Shown piece after piece: positions 1-9,706 of a DNA stretch of 64,000 nt. Position 1 is the first letter of the stretch. The number at the start of each line of letters is the position of its first letter. The position numbers were made by a program, and so were the translations under genes. The notes under the pieces were generated by a model that was given only the letters and a program-made list of their open reading frames with translations, did not search any database and was not told the origin of the DNA. Location: contig JAQTZA010000004.1 in the NCBI GenBank assembly GCA_028687995.1, positions 186,001 through 250,000 on the forward strand. Reading direction: 5' to 3'. This stretch comes from Bacteroidales bacterium (GTDB taxonomy: Bacteria > Bacteroidota > Bacteroidia > Bacteroidales > UBA7332).

Positions 1-142
1 TGCCTCCGAAACAATTGACGCCTGCATAGCCCATGTCATCTGCAAGAATTAGTATCACGTTGGGACGTTCGTGCGTAGTTTTAGCGGCCATTTGTCCTGA
101 AACGAGCAGAAGTGGAATGGCAATTTGATTGAACTTATTCAT
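1..142 (-). CDS. Sulfatase, N-terminal fragment (runs off window)
   Basis: The first 47 codons of a secreted sulfatase are visible; the rest lies before base 1. The reading starts with a short hydrophobic signal peptide (MNKFNQIAIPLLLVSG). It then enters the S1-sulfatase beta-strand PNVILILADDMGYAG, whose two Asp residues bind the catalytic calcium in this family. The formylglycine site is not in view, so Cys or Ser type cannot be told. The gene follows the SusD-linked surface lipoprotein by 24 bases on the same strand, so it is probably the next cistron of the susCD operon and would remove sulfate esters outside the cytoplasm. Confidence 0.85.
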   Translation of the reverse strand, partial: MNKFNQIAIPLLLVSGQMAAKTTHERPNVILILADDMGYAGVNCFGG

Positions 143-166
143 TATTTTTAGTTTTTAGTTTCTGAA

Positions 167-2389
167 TTAATGCGGCTTTATGGGAGGTGCAAATTCTTTG
201 AAATATGGGTAAGAAGAGGTTTCATCAATCGTCCAAATTGTATCAAAATCCCATCCGACAAACGAGGCTTTTAACTTCATATTGGTTGGTGAAAGTGTTT
301 CAGAAACACCTGCGTATTGAGCTATTGAGCCAGCTTCATTTCCGCTATTTTTGGTTATTGAGGCACCTTCTTCATGATAAATGCCTGTGATCTTACCATT
401 GGTTAGTGAAGTATTCCAGCCATATCCATTGTTGTTTCCCACAATGAAACCAGCATTTGTAGAAAGGACACCCACTATGTAGCAGTTTCGAATCTCAATA
501 CTGGTTTGTCCAGAATTTTGATTTGAGTATTGACCAACTAAGGCTGCAGCTCGATTTTCATTTAATCCCGACATATCGCCACAAAAATAGGAGTCTCTCA
601 GAATGGAGTATTGCGATCCAAAACCGAGCAATCCTCCACTATTGTATGCTGTTGTCACATTTTCAAGAGCGACTACACCTGAGGTGTAGCAACGCTCCAC
701 AACGGCGTAATTTGCACCAACCACACCACCCATTCGCATAATCGTACTTTTGATGTTTCCTTCGTGTGCACAATAGCGAACAGTTCCATAGTTGAGTCCT
801 ACCACACCACCGTTGTCATTTTTAGCACCCACCACTCCATTAGTCGATTTGTTGATACAGTATTCTACCAAAATGTTGTCTTTTCGGTTTACATTCACGG
901 CTAAATCACTGGCACAAGTACCAACTACTCCACCCGATTGTCCTCCGGTAAAGGCGAATGTGGCATAATTATTACAATGTGAAATAAGTGAATAATTGTT
1001 TGCTCTACCCACAATACAACCAGAGCCTGCACCCGAAGAGGTCACTGTGCCATAGACTGACAGATTTTTCACTTCAGCATTTAGAGTGGCAGTGCCTTCT
1101 ATAAATCCTATAAATCCGGCATTGGCAGCGGTTGATGTTATGGTTAAATCGGTAATCATTTTGTTGTTACCGTCGTAAATTCCCTTAAATCTATTGGTTG
1201 TGCTTCCAATAGGAATCCAATTACTAAACTCAGCTAATGAAATATCAGATGTTTGTTTCAAGAAAATTCCTTCATACGTATTTCCCGAATTCACGGCATC
1301 GGCAATTAGTTTTAGTTGAGTAGCATTCGCAATTGTGATGGGTCGTGCAGGAGAATCTCCGCCAAACATTTTCAGTGCGTTGTCCCAATGTTCTGAAGGT
1401 GAAATGTGATCGCTACTTGCAATAATATTTACAAATCCGCCAATATCTACTGATGTGGCATCGGTATATTTTACCGTTTTTATCACATAATTGCCAACAG
1501 CAACATTTTCGTAGAGCAAAATAGAAGTTCCGCTTCCATCCACATTGACTTCCCCTGGCATGATGAGCGCACTACCTGAAGGTTGAGGTTCGAGCGTAAT
1601 GTTGGCTTGTCCATCCTTCAAAATACCACTCATTCCTACAATTCGAATGCTTTGAGCATCAATCCTGGTGGCTTGCTTTACAGTTAAAGATGCTTGAACG
1701 GGAGAAGTCACATTAACTCCTTCTACCAATAATTTGGCACTTCGGGGATTGTCGTAAGATGGATTTCCGGTAGCGTTTATGGAAATTGAAGCCCCTTTAC
1801 TTCCCTGACTATTGGCTGGAGAAACGGCAGAAAGCCAAGTGGCCGGAGTTTCGGGTGTACTAATCTCTGAAAATGAGAATTTCCAGTCAATGTTGGAGAC
1901 AATTCGGAACCCAGAATTTCCGCCCATTCTACTAACATTTAATTCACTGATTTCATCACCATCTGCATTTACTAATTTGATAAATGGAGCACGACCTGCT
2001 TGTATGATTTTAATTTTAGAAACACCGATTGGTTCGTTGCTGTCGCCTCGATATCCAATTATAAAAATATTACCTTCACGAGGAGCCAGATCAATATTTT
2101 CTTGAAAATCAATGGGTAAAGAGAAACTTCCTGCTCCGGTTTGTTTGTCAGACGCAATACTAAACCAATCTATCCCAGTTTGAACAGTGGCTTTCCACGT
2201 AATGTTGCTAGGCGTTGTTATATCTATGTTTACTGTTGCTTGAGTTATATCTTTATCTACAAAATTAGTGCTCAATTTAAGTGTAGGTTCACCAAATTCT
2301 GTCAGCAGAAGTTTATTCTCTTTGACGCATCCTACAAGCAAAAATATTGCAATAATAAGTAGTCCTATGGGGGAAATTGTTTGTTTCAT
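167..2389 (-). CDS. BACON/GLUG surface lipoprotein, likely glycan-binding (SusE/F position)
   Basis: A 740-residue lipoprotein in the place where PULs encode a surface glycan-binding protein, directly after SusD. I chose the start at 2389 because it opens a clean lipoprotein signal ending LLVGC (Cys21). An upstream ATG at 2419 would put ten charged or polar residues ahead of it, although it overlaps the susD stop and could couple translation. Residues about 30-130 and 135-240 look like two BACON-type beta-sandwiches, each ending in a KIIQAGRAP/LTVKQATR-like strand. A linker domain follows. From about residue 340 there are repeated GLUG-type motifs (GGVVGLNYGTVRYC, GGVVGANYAVVERC, GGLLGFGSQYSILRD), expected to form a beta-helix. 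Binding to the PUL substrate is inference; an adhesive role is the alternative. Confidence 0.8.
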   Translation of the reverse strand: MKQTISPIGLLIIAIFLLVGCVKENKLLLTEFGEPTLKLSTNFVDKDITQATVNIDITTPSNITWKATVQTGIDWFSIASDKQTGAGSFSLPIDFQENIDLAPREGNIFIIGYRGDSNEPIGVSKIKIIQAGRAPFIKLVNADGDEISELNVSRMGGNSGFRIVSNIDWKFSFSEISTPETPATWLSAVSPANSQGSKGASISINATGNPSYDNPRSAKLLVEGVNVTSPVQASLTVKQATRIDAQSIRIVGMSGILKDGQANITLEPQPSGSALIMPGEVNVDGSGTSILLYENVAVGNYVIKTVKYTDATSVDIGGFVNIIASSDHISPSEHWDNALKMFGGDSPARPITIANATQLKLIADAVNSGNTYEGIFLKQTSDISLAEFSNWIPIGSTTNRFKGIYDGNNKMITDLTITSTAANAGFIGFIEGTATLNAEVKNLSVYGTVTSSGAGSGCIVGRANNYSLISHCNNYATFAFTGGQSGGVVGTCASDLAVNVNRKDNILVEYCINKSTNGVVGAKNDNGGVVGLNYGTVRYCAHEGNIKSTIMRMGGVVGANYAVVERCYTSGVVALENVTTAYNSGGLLGFGSQYSILRDSYFCGDMSGLNENRAAALVGQYSNQNSGQTSIEIRNCYIVGVLSTNAGFIVGNNNGYGWNTSLTNGKITGIYHEEGASITKNSGNEAGSIAQYAGVSETLSPTNMKLKASFVGWDFDTIWTIDETSSYPYFKEFAPPIKPH

Positions 2390-2418
2390 TGTTCCGATTT
2401 TTGTTGATAATAGATTCA

Positions 2419-4098
2419 TTAATATCCCGATTTTTGTGATAAAATAGCGTTATTTGCATCTAATTCATCTTGCGAAATGGGCCAATAATAGTACTGAGGG
2501 AGATCGCGACTGCGTGTTGATGCATTACCTCCACCAGAGATAATATGATCAGCAGCTTCCTTTATTTTTCCTAATCTTTTGGAATCAAAATAGCGGTATC
2601 CTTCCATAATGAACTCAAAAATCCGTTCACGAATAATGGCTTCTCTGAATTTCTCAAGATCGTTTGCGCCTTCGTAGCTAGATAATTCGGTTTCTGATAG
2701 CAAGGCGGTCGTGCAGCGACCACGCACTTTATTGTAATCTTCGAATCCGTCGGTGGCAACTCCTGACAATTCAACTTCCGCTTCTGCACGCATCAAATAC
2801 ACTTCTGCCGATCGCAGAACTGGCCAATTGAGCGGTGACATATTGGCTGTTGCCGTTGATGGATCCAGCCATTTGGCAACTCGCCATGCCCCGGCGTCTG
2901 ACGGTGCTTTTGCGGTGTAATTTTCGTATTCATAACGATAGGCATTTGTTCCAGTAGTTGCTTTTTTGAAAATCACTTTCCTTGGATTTTTGTTGGCATC
3001 CAGTTCAAACTTATCGATATACGAATTCATCATACCATCTATTATTCGTTTGTCGGTCGATTCAGGGGAGAATTGATAATTGGCCTGTTTGCTGTAATAG
3101 TTTGTGAAAAAGCCTAATACGCCATAAGGTCCATAGGCACTCAGTAAATTGGAAGTCGCACTTTTGGGCGTAAATAGCGCAAAATAGTTGCTTCCTTGGT
3201 TCGGTTTTGCAGAATACTGCACATCGAAAATAATCTCTTTTCCATTTTTATTCGAAGCGTTCCATATTTCTTTCCAGTTAGTCTCCAATCCAAAATCGGG
3301 AAGAGCAATCACTTCATCCAATTTCTGTTTGCAAAGAGTGTAGTAGGTGGTTGGATCATAGTTGTCTTTGTACAATTTATTGCGAACTCCATCTGATGAA
3401 CGAGCAGAGGAAGCGATGGTGAGATATACTTTTGCCAAAAGCGTTTTTGCCGCTAATACGTCGGCACGACCAATATCGTTCGTAAAATTATCCCGTGTTT
3501 CGCCTTTATTCCAGAGTTTTTCCTCTCCATATTTCAAATCTTCAATAATTAGATTGTAAATGTCTGTGATTGGAGACAAAGGAATGTTTGGATTGGCAAA
3601 ATCAGTTGCCCGTTGAGTTCGAAGAGGCACTTCGTCCCAAGCTCTCACAAGATTGAAATAGGTCAATGCCCGTAGAAATTTCGCCTCGGCAATAACGCGC
3701 TCTCGCACTGATTCAGTGATAGTGGATCCAGTCGCACCTTGCGCTCTACTGATAACTACATTAGCATGATTTATAGTAGAATAGAGTGCTGCCCACATCC
3801 CCATCAGAGTGGCATTATTCGCTAAGCCCAGTGTTGAATTTACATTCGAATAAGGCGTAAAATTAGTATTGCTACTGTAAAGCACATCGATAAATGCTTC
3901 GCTGGCTAAGGGGAAATTGGCTCCATAATATGATGTATTCCGCAGTGTGGAGTAAGCTCCATTCAGACCGTAAATCAGCTCTTCGTTGGTTCTGTAATAC
4001 TCTTCGGGGTTGACAAAATCAAGCGGTTTTTCCTTGAGATCGCAGGCCGACGTGATTAATAAAAGAGCAAAAGCGATATATTTTCCTATTAATTTCAT
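2419..4098 (-). CDS. SusD/RagB-family outer-membrane lipoprotein (PUL 1)
   Basis: A 559-residue SusD homologue, normal length for the family. It has a lipoprotein signal ending LLITSAC (Cys19) followed by DLKEKPLDFVNPEEYY, the usual SusD opening. The helical core with a TPR-like region (AKFLRALTYFNLVRAWDEVPL; TLLAKVYLTIA) precedes the conserved C-terminal segment RSAEVYLMRAEAEVEL ... IIRERIFEFIMEGYRYFD. SusD acts as the lid of the SusC pore and captures oligosaccharides on the cell surface. The gene starts 25 bases after susC ends and its stop overlaps a possible ATG of the next gene, so co-transcription is near certain. The glycan bound cannot be told from sequence. Confidence 0.96.
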   Translation of the reverse strand: MKLIGKYIAFALLLITSACDLKEKPLDFVNPEEYYRTNEELIYGLNGAYSTLRNTSYYGANFPLASEAFIDVLYSSNTNFTPYSNVNSTLGLANNATLMGMWAALYSTINHANVVISRAQGATGSTITESVRERVIAEAKFLRALTYFNLVRAWDEVPLRTQRATDFANPNIPLSPITDIYNLIIEDLKYGEEKLWNKGETRDNFTNDIGRADVLAAKTLLAKVYLTIASSARSSDGVRNKLYKDNYDPTTYYTLCKQKLDEVIALPDFGLETNWKEIWNASNKNGKEIIFDVQYSAKPNQGSNYFALFTPKSATSNLLSAYGPYGVLGFFTNYYSKQANYQFSPESTDKRIIDGMMNSYIDKFELDANKNPRKVIFKKATTGTNAYRYEYENYTAKAPSDAGAWRVAKWLDPSTATANMSPLNWPVLRSAEVYLMRAEAEVELSGVATDGFEDYNKVRGRCTTALLSETELSSYEGANDLEKFREAIIRERIFEFIMEGYRYFDSKRLGKIKEAADHIISGGGNASTRSRDLPQYYYWPISQDELDANNAILSQKSGY

Positions 4099-4123
4099 AC
4101 GAATATATTTTTATTCAATTGGA

Positions 4124-7100
4124 TTAGAAACTGGCAGTAAGACTAAATGCAAATGATCTTGATGATGGATATGAACCTAAGTCAATACCTTGACGCATCG
4201 GACTTTTCACGAATGACGACGATTCCGGATCGTATCCCGGATATTTGGTCAACGTCAGCAGATTACTTGCGCTGACAGTCATTTTCAACTCTTTAATCAC
4301 TTTGTTGAAATTGAAAGAATAACTAGTCGATATGCTTGATAACTTCACAAATGAGCCATCAAATATGCCTGACGAATTCATAATTGAATTTCGATAAACG
4401 GTAGAACTGCCAGCAATAAGACCGTCTCTGGTGCGAGCAGAAGGTAGCGTGGCATTCGCAATATTTCCTTGTGCTGAACCAATGGTGTAACTTTTGCCAT
4501 CGGGGCCAGCGAATGTGTATTGCATTGGAGCAATCCACGAATCACTTAATACTTCTGTCAGAGCATTGTAGTTTTGGTTCTGTGCAATCATCAGCATGTG
4601 GTCGTTCCAATATATATCACCACCAATCTGACCATTGATTAGCATGTTAACATCTACATGTTTGTAATGGAAATTGGTATTAAATCCAAATGTAAAGTCA
4701 GGATTCGGATCACCAATGATGGTCATATCATTGTCGTTAATGGTTTGAACGGCATCGTCGGTATAGAGATTTGCAAACTTATATTCTCCAGGAACTGCCT
4801 TTGGCTGGGTTGTTGTAGCTAATGCCTCGTCCCATGTTTTTATCACGCCTTCTGTTTTGAGTCCCCAAAATACGCCGAGCGGTTCTCCTTCGATAAATCG
4901 ATTGACACGGAAACTCCCGACATTTGGACCTAAAATGTACTCTCTTCCGCCACCAATTTTGACTAACTTATTGCGATTGACGGCAATATTTGCACCAACG
5001 TTCCACGATATATCCTTCATTTTCAGAATTGGAACGGTGATATCCAGTTCAATTCCTTTGTTTTCAATTTCACCCAAATTCATAATTTTGGAACCATAAC
5101 CAAAACTGGGTGGCAGAGGTACATTTTGAAGCAGGTTGGAGGTGTATTTGTAATATAAATCGAGAGTTAATAATAATCTGGAATTGAACAACGTGGCATC
5201 TACTCCGAAATCGTACTGATCAGTTGTTTCCCACGAAAGATTGGGATTGGGGATATTCGATTCGATAAATCCGGGAACCGTCACATCTTTGAATGTGTAT
5301 TGATTTTGTCCTAAAATGCCTAACGATCGATATGGATCAATGCCGCTTTCACTACCTGTTCGACCAGCCGAAATGCGCATTTTGAGGTTATTCACCAGAT
5401 TGTTGTTTTCTAGAAACTTCTCTTCTGAAACTCTCCACGCAAATGCAGCCGATGGAAAGAGTCCCCACTTGTTGTTTTGCGCAAATCTGGTAGATCCATC
5501 AGCACGTAAGGTTGCAGTGAAAAGATATTTGTTCCTGATTTTATAATTCAACCGCGAAATGTAAGAGTTGAGTTTGTATTGCAAATAATTCATTTCGGTA
5601 GGGAAAACACTCAACGCCGATTGTACTTGGTAATAGGTCAAATCATCGCTTGGGAAGTTTTCGTATTTGTTGTATTGTTCTTTGCGATCATTACTCTCGT
5701 AAGTAGTGGCAACCATCAAGTCAATGTTTTGATGTTTTCCGATCTTGTGAGTATAATTTAGTCGGACTTCACTAAGCGATTTGAATAATATATTGCTCGA
5801 TTGAGCTGCCACACCCAAAGCTGTTTTTCCGCGTGTGGTGGTTCGAGGCCAATATTGAGCTCGTTCAGATGAGTTATAATTCACACCCAACTTCCCGCTT
5901 AAAATCAGATCTTTCGAAATGTTATACGAAAAGCCAACTGACTCAATAATTGAATAATACTTTTTATCGTCCAATAACTTGGTAGCCATTGTGTACGGGT
6001 TGTTGATTCGTTGATTGTTGTTGATGGAAGCGTATTCATCATCTTCATTTGGATCTTGATAGGTTTCATCTAGTAAAAAAATGGGTTGGAGAAGTAGTGC
6101 GCTGGTTATTAATCCTCGATTGCCAAACACTTCACCGTTACTCACCGTTGCCCCTGAAGAGTTGGCATAAGAAGAGTTTAGGTTATTCGTGATTTTCAGT
6201 TTTTTATTAATGGAATGTTGGATATTTGAATTAATAGAGTAGCGATTGTAGTCGGTACTGAGTATAATTCCTTGTTGTTGGCGAACTCCCAGATTGAGTG
6301 AATAATTGGTCGAGGCAGTCGATCCTTGAATCTGCAAGGAGTGATTGGTTGTATTTGCCGTTCTATAAATCGCATCTTGCCAATCAGTATTAATTGGCAT
6401 TTCCCAAGGTAACGGTGCTTTTACCCCGTCATACGGCAAATCGATTGGAGCAATGGTTCCCGACCAATAGGTTGATGGGGCAGTTGATTCCAAATAATAG
6501 CGGTTAATTTCCCGCTGATTCATATTGGTAGCCCATTGCATTGCATTCATCACTGGTAGTTTCTTTGCAATGGTGGAAATCTCGTTATGAAAATTATAAG
6601 TTATTTTACTTCCCGATTGTTTCCCCTGTTTGGTAGTAATCAAAACAACGCCATTGGCTCCCCGTGCACCATAAATGGCGGAAGCGGAGGCATCCTTCAA
6701 TATCTCAATATTTTCTATATCGTCGGGATTGATAAACGACATTGATGATTGAATCTGCGATTCTCCGGCATCATTATTTCCTTGCGCATCAACGATTGGT
6801 TCAAGCGGAAATCCATCGACCACGTAAAGCGGTTCTGTGCCTCCCAGCATCGAGTTCGATCCTCTGATTTGGATGCTGATACTTCCTCCTGGTGAATTGT
6901 CGGAGGATACTTTCACTCCCGAAATACGACCTTTAAGAACGCCTTCGAGACTCCCATTCATTTGGGTCTCAACTTTATTCATGTTCACCCCAGCGGTAGA
7001 TCCTGTTATATCGCTTCGTTTCAAAGAACCATACCCAATAACCACCACTTCGTCTATTAATTTGGTGTCGTTTTCTAAAATGATTTGAATATTTGTTTTG

Positions 7101-7414
7101 CTATTCACCGCAATGTGTTTCTCTGTCATTCCAATGTAGGTGACTTTTAGTATGGAATTTTCATAAACATCGGTTAGCTTAAAGTTTCCGTTGAAATCGG
7201 TAGCTGCACCTTTTTGTTCGCCAATGACCCATACCGTGGCACCAATCAGCGTTTCACCTTTAGCATCGGTGACTTGACCTGTGATGGTAATCTTCTTCCG
7301 GGTTTTATTCTGCGCAGTCACTTCGAGCACAGAAGAGCTAAGGATGGAGATACAAAGAATTTGAAGTAGAATTACGTAACGAAATTTACTAATTCGCGAG
7401 ATAATGTGTTTCAT
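4124..7414 (-). CDS. SusC/RagA-family TonB-dependent outer-membrane transporter (PUL 1)
   Basis: A 1096-residue SusC-type importer. After the signal peptide comes a carboxypeptidase-regulatory-like domain (ITITGQVTDAKGETLIGATV, about residues 42-120). Next are a TonB box region (DEVVVIGYG) and the plug domain with the SusC signature EPLYVVDGFPL and NIEILKDASASAIYGARGANG. The long C-terminal beta-barrel ends in an aromatic strand (RSFAFSLTASF). It imports glycan fragments across the outer membrane using TonB energy and works as a complex with the SusD encoded just downstream. A TAnnTTTG site lies about 45 bases upstream. HTCS1 at 9707-13768 is the likely activator, though a defence module separates them. 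Confidence 0.97.
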   Translation of the reverse strand: MKHIISRISKFRYVILLQILCISILSSSVLEVTAQNKTRKKITITGQVTDAKGETLIGATVWVIGEQKGAATDFNGNFKLTDVYENSILKVTYIGMTEKHIAVNSKTNIQIILENDTKLIDEVVVIGYGSLKRSDITGSTAGVNMNKVETQMNGSLEGVLKGRISGVKVSSDNSPGGSISIQIRGSNSMLGGTEPLYVVDGFPLEPIVDAQGNNDAGESQIQSSMSFINPDDIENIEILKDASASAIYGARGANGVVLITTKQGKQSGSKITYNFHNEISTIAKKLPVMNAMQWATNMNQREINRYYLESTAPSTYWSGTIAPIDLPYDGVKAPLPWEMPINTDWQDAIYRTANTTNHSLQIQGSTASTNYSLNLGVRQQQGIILSTDYNRYSINSNIQHSINKKLKITNNLNSSYANSSGATVSNGEVFGNRGLITSALLLQPIFLLDETYQDPNEDDEYASINNNQRINNPYTMATKLLDDKKYYSIIESVGFSYNISKDLILSGKLGVNYNSSERAQYWPRTTTRGKTALGVAAQSSNILFKSLSEVRLNYTHKIGKHQNIDLMVATTYESNDRKEQYNKYENFPSDDLTYYQVQSALSVFPTEMNYLQYKLNSYISRLNYKIRNKYLFTATLRADGSTRFAQNNKWGLFPSAAFAWRVSEEKFLENNNLVNNLKMRISAGRTGSESGIDPYRSLGILGQNQYTFKDVTVPGFIESNIPNPNLSWETTDQYDFGVDATLFNSRLLLTLDLYYKYTSNLLQNVPLPPSFGYGSKIMNLGEIENKGIELDITVPILKMKDISWNVGANIAVNRNKLVKIGGGREYILGPNVGSFRVNRFIEGEPLGVFWGLKTEGVIKTWDEALATTTQPKAVPGEYKFANLYTDDAVQTINDNDMTIIGDPNPDFTFGFNTNFHYKHVDVNMLINGQIGGDIYWNDHMLMIAQNQNYNALTEVLSDSWIAPMQYTFAGPDGKSYTIGSAQGNIANATLPSARTRDGLIAGSSTVYRNSIMNSSGIFDGSFVKLSSISTSYSFNFNKVIKELKMTVSASNLLTLTKYPGYDPESSSFVKSPMRQGIDLGSYPSSRSFAFSLTASF

Positions 7415-7455
7415 GTAGATAAAGGTTATGTCTAATAATAGACGGTTTCTCGATA

Positions 7456-7463
7456 CAAAAATA
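7456..7463 (-). promoter_or_regulatory. Candidate -7 promoter element of PUL 1 susC
   Basis: On the minus strand this reads TATTTTTG, matching the Bacteroidota -7 consensus TAnnTTTG. It would give a leader of about 35 nt before the susC ATG. No good -33 TTG is visible at the usual 18-20 base spacing, as expected for an activator-dependent promoter. Confidence 0.4.
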
Positions 7464-7690
7464 GACGATAGGACAAGAATCTATGACTAACATGCAGTCA
7501 AATTGGATGGTTTTGAAATCAATCTGATAATTTTGAGAAAAAAGGAGATGTAATAGCTAACAATCGCCAATCGAGCAACCAATAATTTTGTTTAATTGGC
7601 TCAACATGTGGCTAATTAAGTAATGAATTCAAAAGAAAAGTCTTATGACAAGAGCAGTAGAAAACGGAAGAATATAAATGAACGTATGTT

Positions 7691-8311
7691 CTAGTGATTG
7701 TTTATTGTTTCGAGAAAAATGAAAAGTTTATCAAAATCGGTATACGATTTTAATTCGTAGGGTTGAATTCCAGATTCAATATCAGGTTTATTTGTAGCGT
7801 GCAGCAACTTAGCATTTTCTGAAGCCGTTGCTGATTTATCACGTAATTGATCGTAATAGTTAGTTTTGTGATAGGTTAAGTAATTCTTTCTATTGATGTA
7901 AGATAAAATCTCATCGCAATTTCTGAATCCTCTACTCGTGGTCTCAAAATGTAATAGAATCCAATATTCAAAACAGACTACAGAAAAAGCTATGTTTATG
8001 TCTGAATCAGCACTCTCTTCAAAAGTTTTAGGAATGTTTTGATGCCCGTCACGATCAAATACAATCCAAACAGATTCGTATGGTAAACCATCATCTTCTG
8101 CCTCAGTCTTTCGTTTTTTTGCTTCTGTCAAAAGTCCATACGGTGAATAGTTGTGAGGTTGATAAACTTCTATTTCCACTTTTGAAAGTCGATCCCTATT
8201 TCGTGGTTCGGATTTATAACCATTGATGTAAATCTTCTCTGATAAACCTTCGCAGAGAATGAGCACTCTTTTATCAAAAGAAATATTACGACTGACTCTT
8301 CGCTTGCTCAT
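7691..8311 (-). CDS. RloB-like / AbiLii TOPRIM-type protein of a two-gene phage defence module
   Basis: A 206-residue RloB-family protein, the usual size. VLILCEGLSEKIYI (acidic Glu21) and VWIVFDRDGHQN (Asp86, Asp88) are the glutamate and DxD of a TOPRIM-like fold, and AFSVVCFEYWILLHFE is the conserved RloB core. I start at ATG 8311; the longer frame needs a TTG at 8320. The start lies inside the end of the upstream ATPase gene (26-base overlap), so the two are translationally coupled. RloB proteins paired with an AAA ATPase form the RloAB/AbiL type of abortive-infection system; nuclease activity here is inferred from the fold. No link to polysaccharide use is evident. Confidence 0.82.
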   Translation of the reverse strand: MSKRRVSRNISFDKRVLILCEGLSEKIYINGYKSEPRNRDRLSKVEIEVYQPHNYSPYGLLTEAKKRKTEAEDDGLPYESVWIVFDRDGHQNIPKTFEESADSDINIAFSVVCFEYWILLHFETTSRGFRNCDEILSYINRKNYLTYHKTNYYDQLRDKSATASENAKLLHATNKPDIESGIQPYELKSYTDFDKLFIFLETINNH

Positions 8312-9569
8312 TTTTATCAAAATTAAATTCTAAATCATACTGATTTATAACTGGCGTACCACCAAAAGCATCATTCATATAATATTTTTCGTACGAGATG
8401 GTACTCCTAACCCCTTTAATATCTGCCAACGAATGAAATTGAGAAGCGCCACCGATGTTTTTTTCAGCAAACCAGATTTGATCTCTTCTAAAAAGCTGGT
8501 TAGAAAGAAGCGAAACATCATGTGAGGCGAATATAAGTTGCGCATTATTTGGATTTGACTTTGGATTATTAAATATCTGTATCAACGCTTTTGTTAATTT
8601 GGGGTGAAGACTTTTGTCTAATTCATCTACAATCATCACATCACCGTCATTAAGACAATCGAGCATCACCGATCCAAAAGAAAGAAGTTTTTTTGTTCCT
8701 TCAGATTCTTCTTCTAAGGAGAAATCTATTGTTCTGACAATATTATTTCCTTCACAAATATTATGTGTCGTAAATATCTCAATTGGATTCTCTTCAATAA
8801 TTTTCTTTTTTAAGTTTTTACTCATTTGCACAGGTAAATCTTCTTCAATATTACTTTTAACTTTAATATTTGAAATCCCAGTGTCCGCTACAGAAAGTAA
8901 TTTACTTAGATTTAATAATTGGTTAGGTAAATTCGGATTGTCAAAATTATTCTCCAAATGAGAATGAAGATTTATGTCATTTCCAAAAAAGGTCTGTGTA
9001 ATGAAATGTCTATTAAAAAACTGATAGATTGGGATTAATGAGTCTATTTTTTGTGTTGAAACTTTTGAAATAATGCTTTGATTAGGATAAAGGCCATTCT
9101 TAAGCAATTCAACACTTCCCCGAAATGAAGGACCAGTTTTAATATCGTCAAATTTACGGTTGAAAAGAAGTGTTTTCTTTCCGTTTGGAAAAAAATATAA
9201 AATTTCCTTTACTACTAGTTTTTCATCAAACTCAATTGAATAATTGTATTTTATTTTAAAAACAATAAAATTGATTTCGAAAGTTGTAGAAGTGAGTGTT
9301 GATTCTGTATCCAATTTATATGGTTTGTAGGCCTCCTTCGTAAAAAAGGCAGCATCAGTAGTTAGATTTTGGAGTGTATCCATTGCCAACAAAAGATTAC
9401 TTTTTCCTGATGCATTACGTCCGTATATAATAGCAGAGCGAACCAGTTCTTCATCATCCGTTTCAATAGTATTTTCAATTAACTCGTCAATTCTTGCAAC
9501 GGTTTGCATCGAGAATTCTTGACGCTCTTTAATGGAACGAAAATTTGTGACAGCAAAATCTATTAGCAT
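8286..9569 (-). CDS. AAA (ABC-type) ATPase, RloA/AbiLi-like
   Basis: A 427-residue cytoplasmic ATPase of the AAA_15/AAA_21 (OLD/RecF-like) group. It starts with the typical MLIDFAVTNFRSIKERQEFS strand. Walker A is GRNASGKS (residues 50-57), a signature-like stretch is SEGTKKLLSFGSVML, Walker B is DVMIVDELDKSLHP, and the switch histidine is in FASHDVSLL. It is complete and has no membrane segment. With the overlapping RloB-like gene it matches the RloAB/AbiL architecture, in which ATPase sensing controls a TOPRIM effector. A promoter with both elements lies just upstream. The pair sits between HTCS1 and susC of a PUL, which suggests insertion of a cargo module, although no recombinase or flanking repeat was found. 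Confidence 0.82.
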   Translation of the reverse strand: MLIDFAVTNFRSIKERQEFSMQTVARIDELIENTIETDDEELVRSAIIYGRNASGKSNLLLAMDTLQNLTTDAAFFTKEAYKPYKLDTESTLTSTTFEINFIVFKIKYNYSIEFDEKLVVKEILYFFPNGKKTLLFNRKFDDIKTGPSFRGSVELLKNGLYPNQSIISKVSTQKIDSLIPIYQFFNRHFITQTFFGNDINLHSHLENNFDNPNLPNQLLNLSKLLSVADTGISNIKVKSNIEEDLPVQMSKNLKKKIIEENPIEIFTTHNICEGNNIVRTIDFSLEEESEGTKKLLSFGSVMLDCLNDGDVMIVDELDKSLHPKLTKALIQIFNNPKSNPNNAQLIFASHDVSLLSNQLFRRDQIWFAEKNIGGASQFHSLADIKGVRSTISYEKYYMNDAFGGTPVINQYDLEFNFDKNEQAKSQS

Positions 9570-9606
9570 AATAGTCTTTTTAGTATGCGTATTCGTTTAT
9601 TTTTTA

Positions 9607-9636
9607 CAAATATATAAATTAAAAACGTTTTATCAA
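9607..9636 (-). promoter_or_regulatory. Promoter of the AbiL/RloAB-like module
   Basis: On the minus strand TTG (9634-9636), a 19-base spacer and TATATTTG (9607-9614) match the Bacteroidota -33/-7 promoter well. This gives the defence pair its own transcription start, independent of HTCS1 upstream. Confidence 0.6.
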
Positions 9637-9706
9637 TGCATTTGTTCGCTATTTTCGTCATATAATCACAATTTAGCACAAATGTAAGTTTATTTGAAGT
9701 GCGCTT

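Noticed and set aside
8614-8961. Plus-strand open frame of 115 codons
   Set aside because: It lies entirely antisense to the well-supported AAA ATPase gene and has no family resemblance or ribosome-binding site.
7691-9569. Retron or OLD-nuclease (Gabija-like) system
   Set aside because: There is no reverse transcriptase or helicase gene nearby, and the TOPRIM-like part is a separate small RloB-type gene, which fits AbiL/RloAB better.
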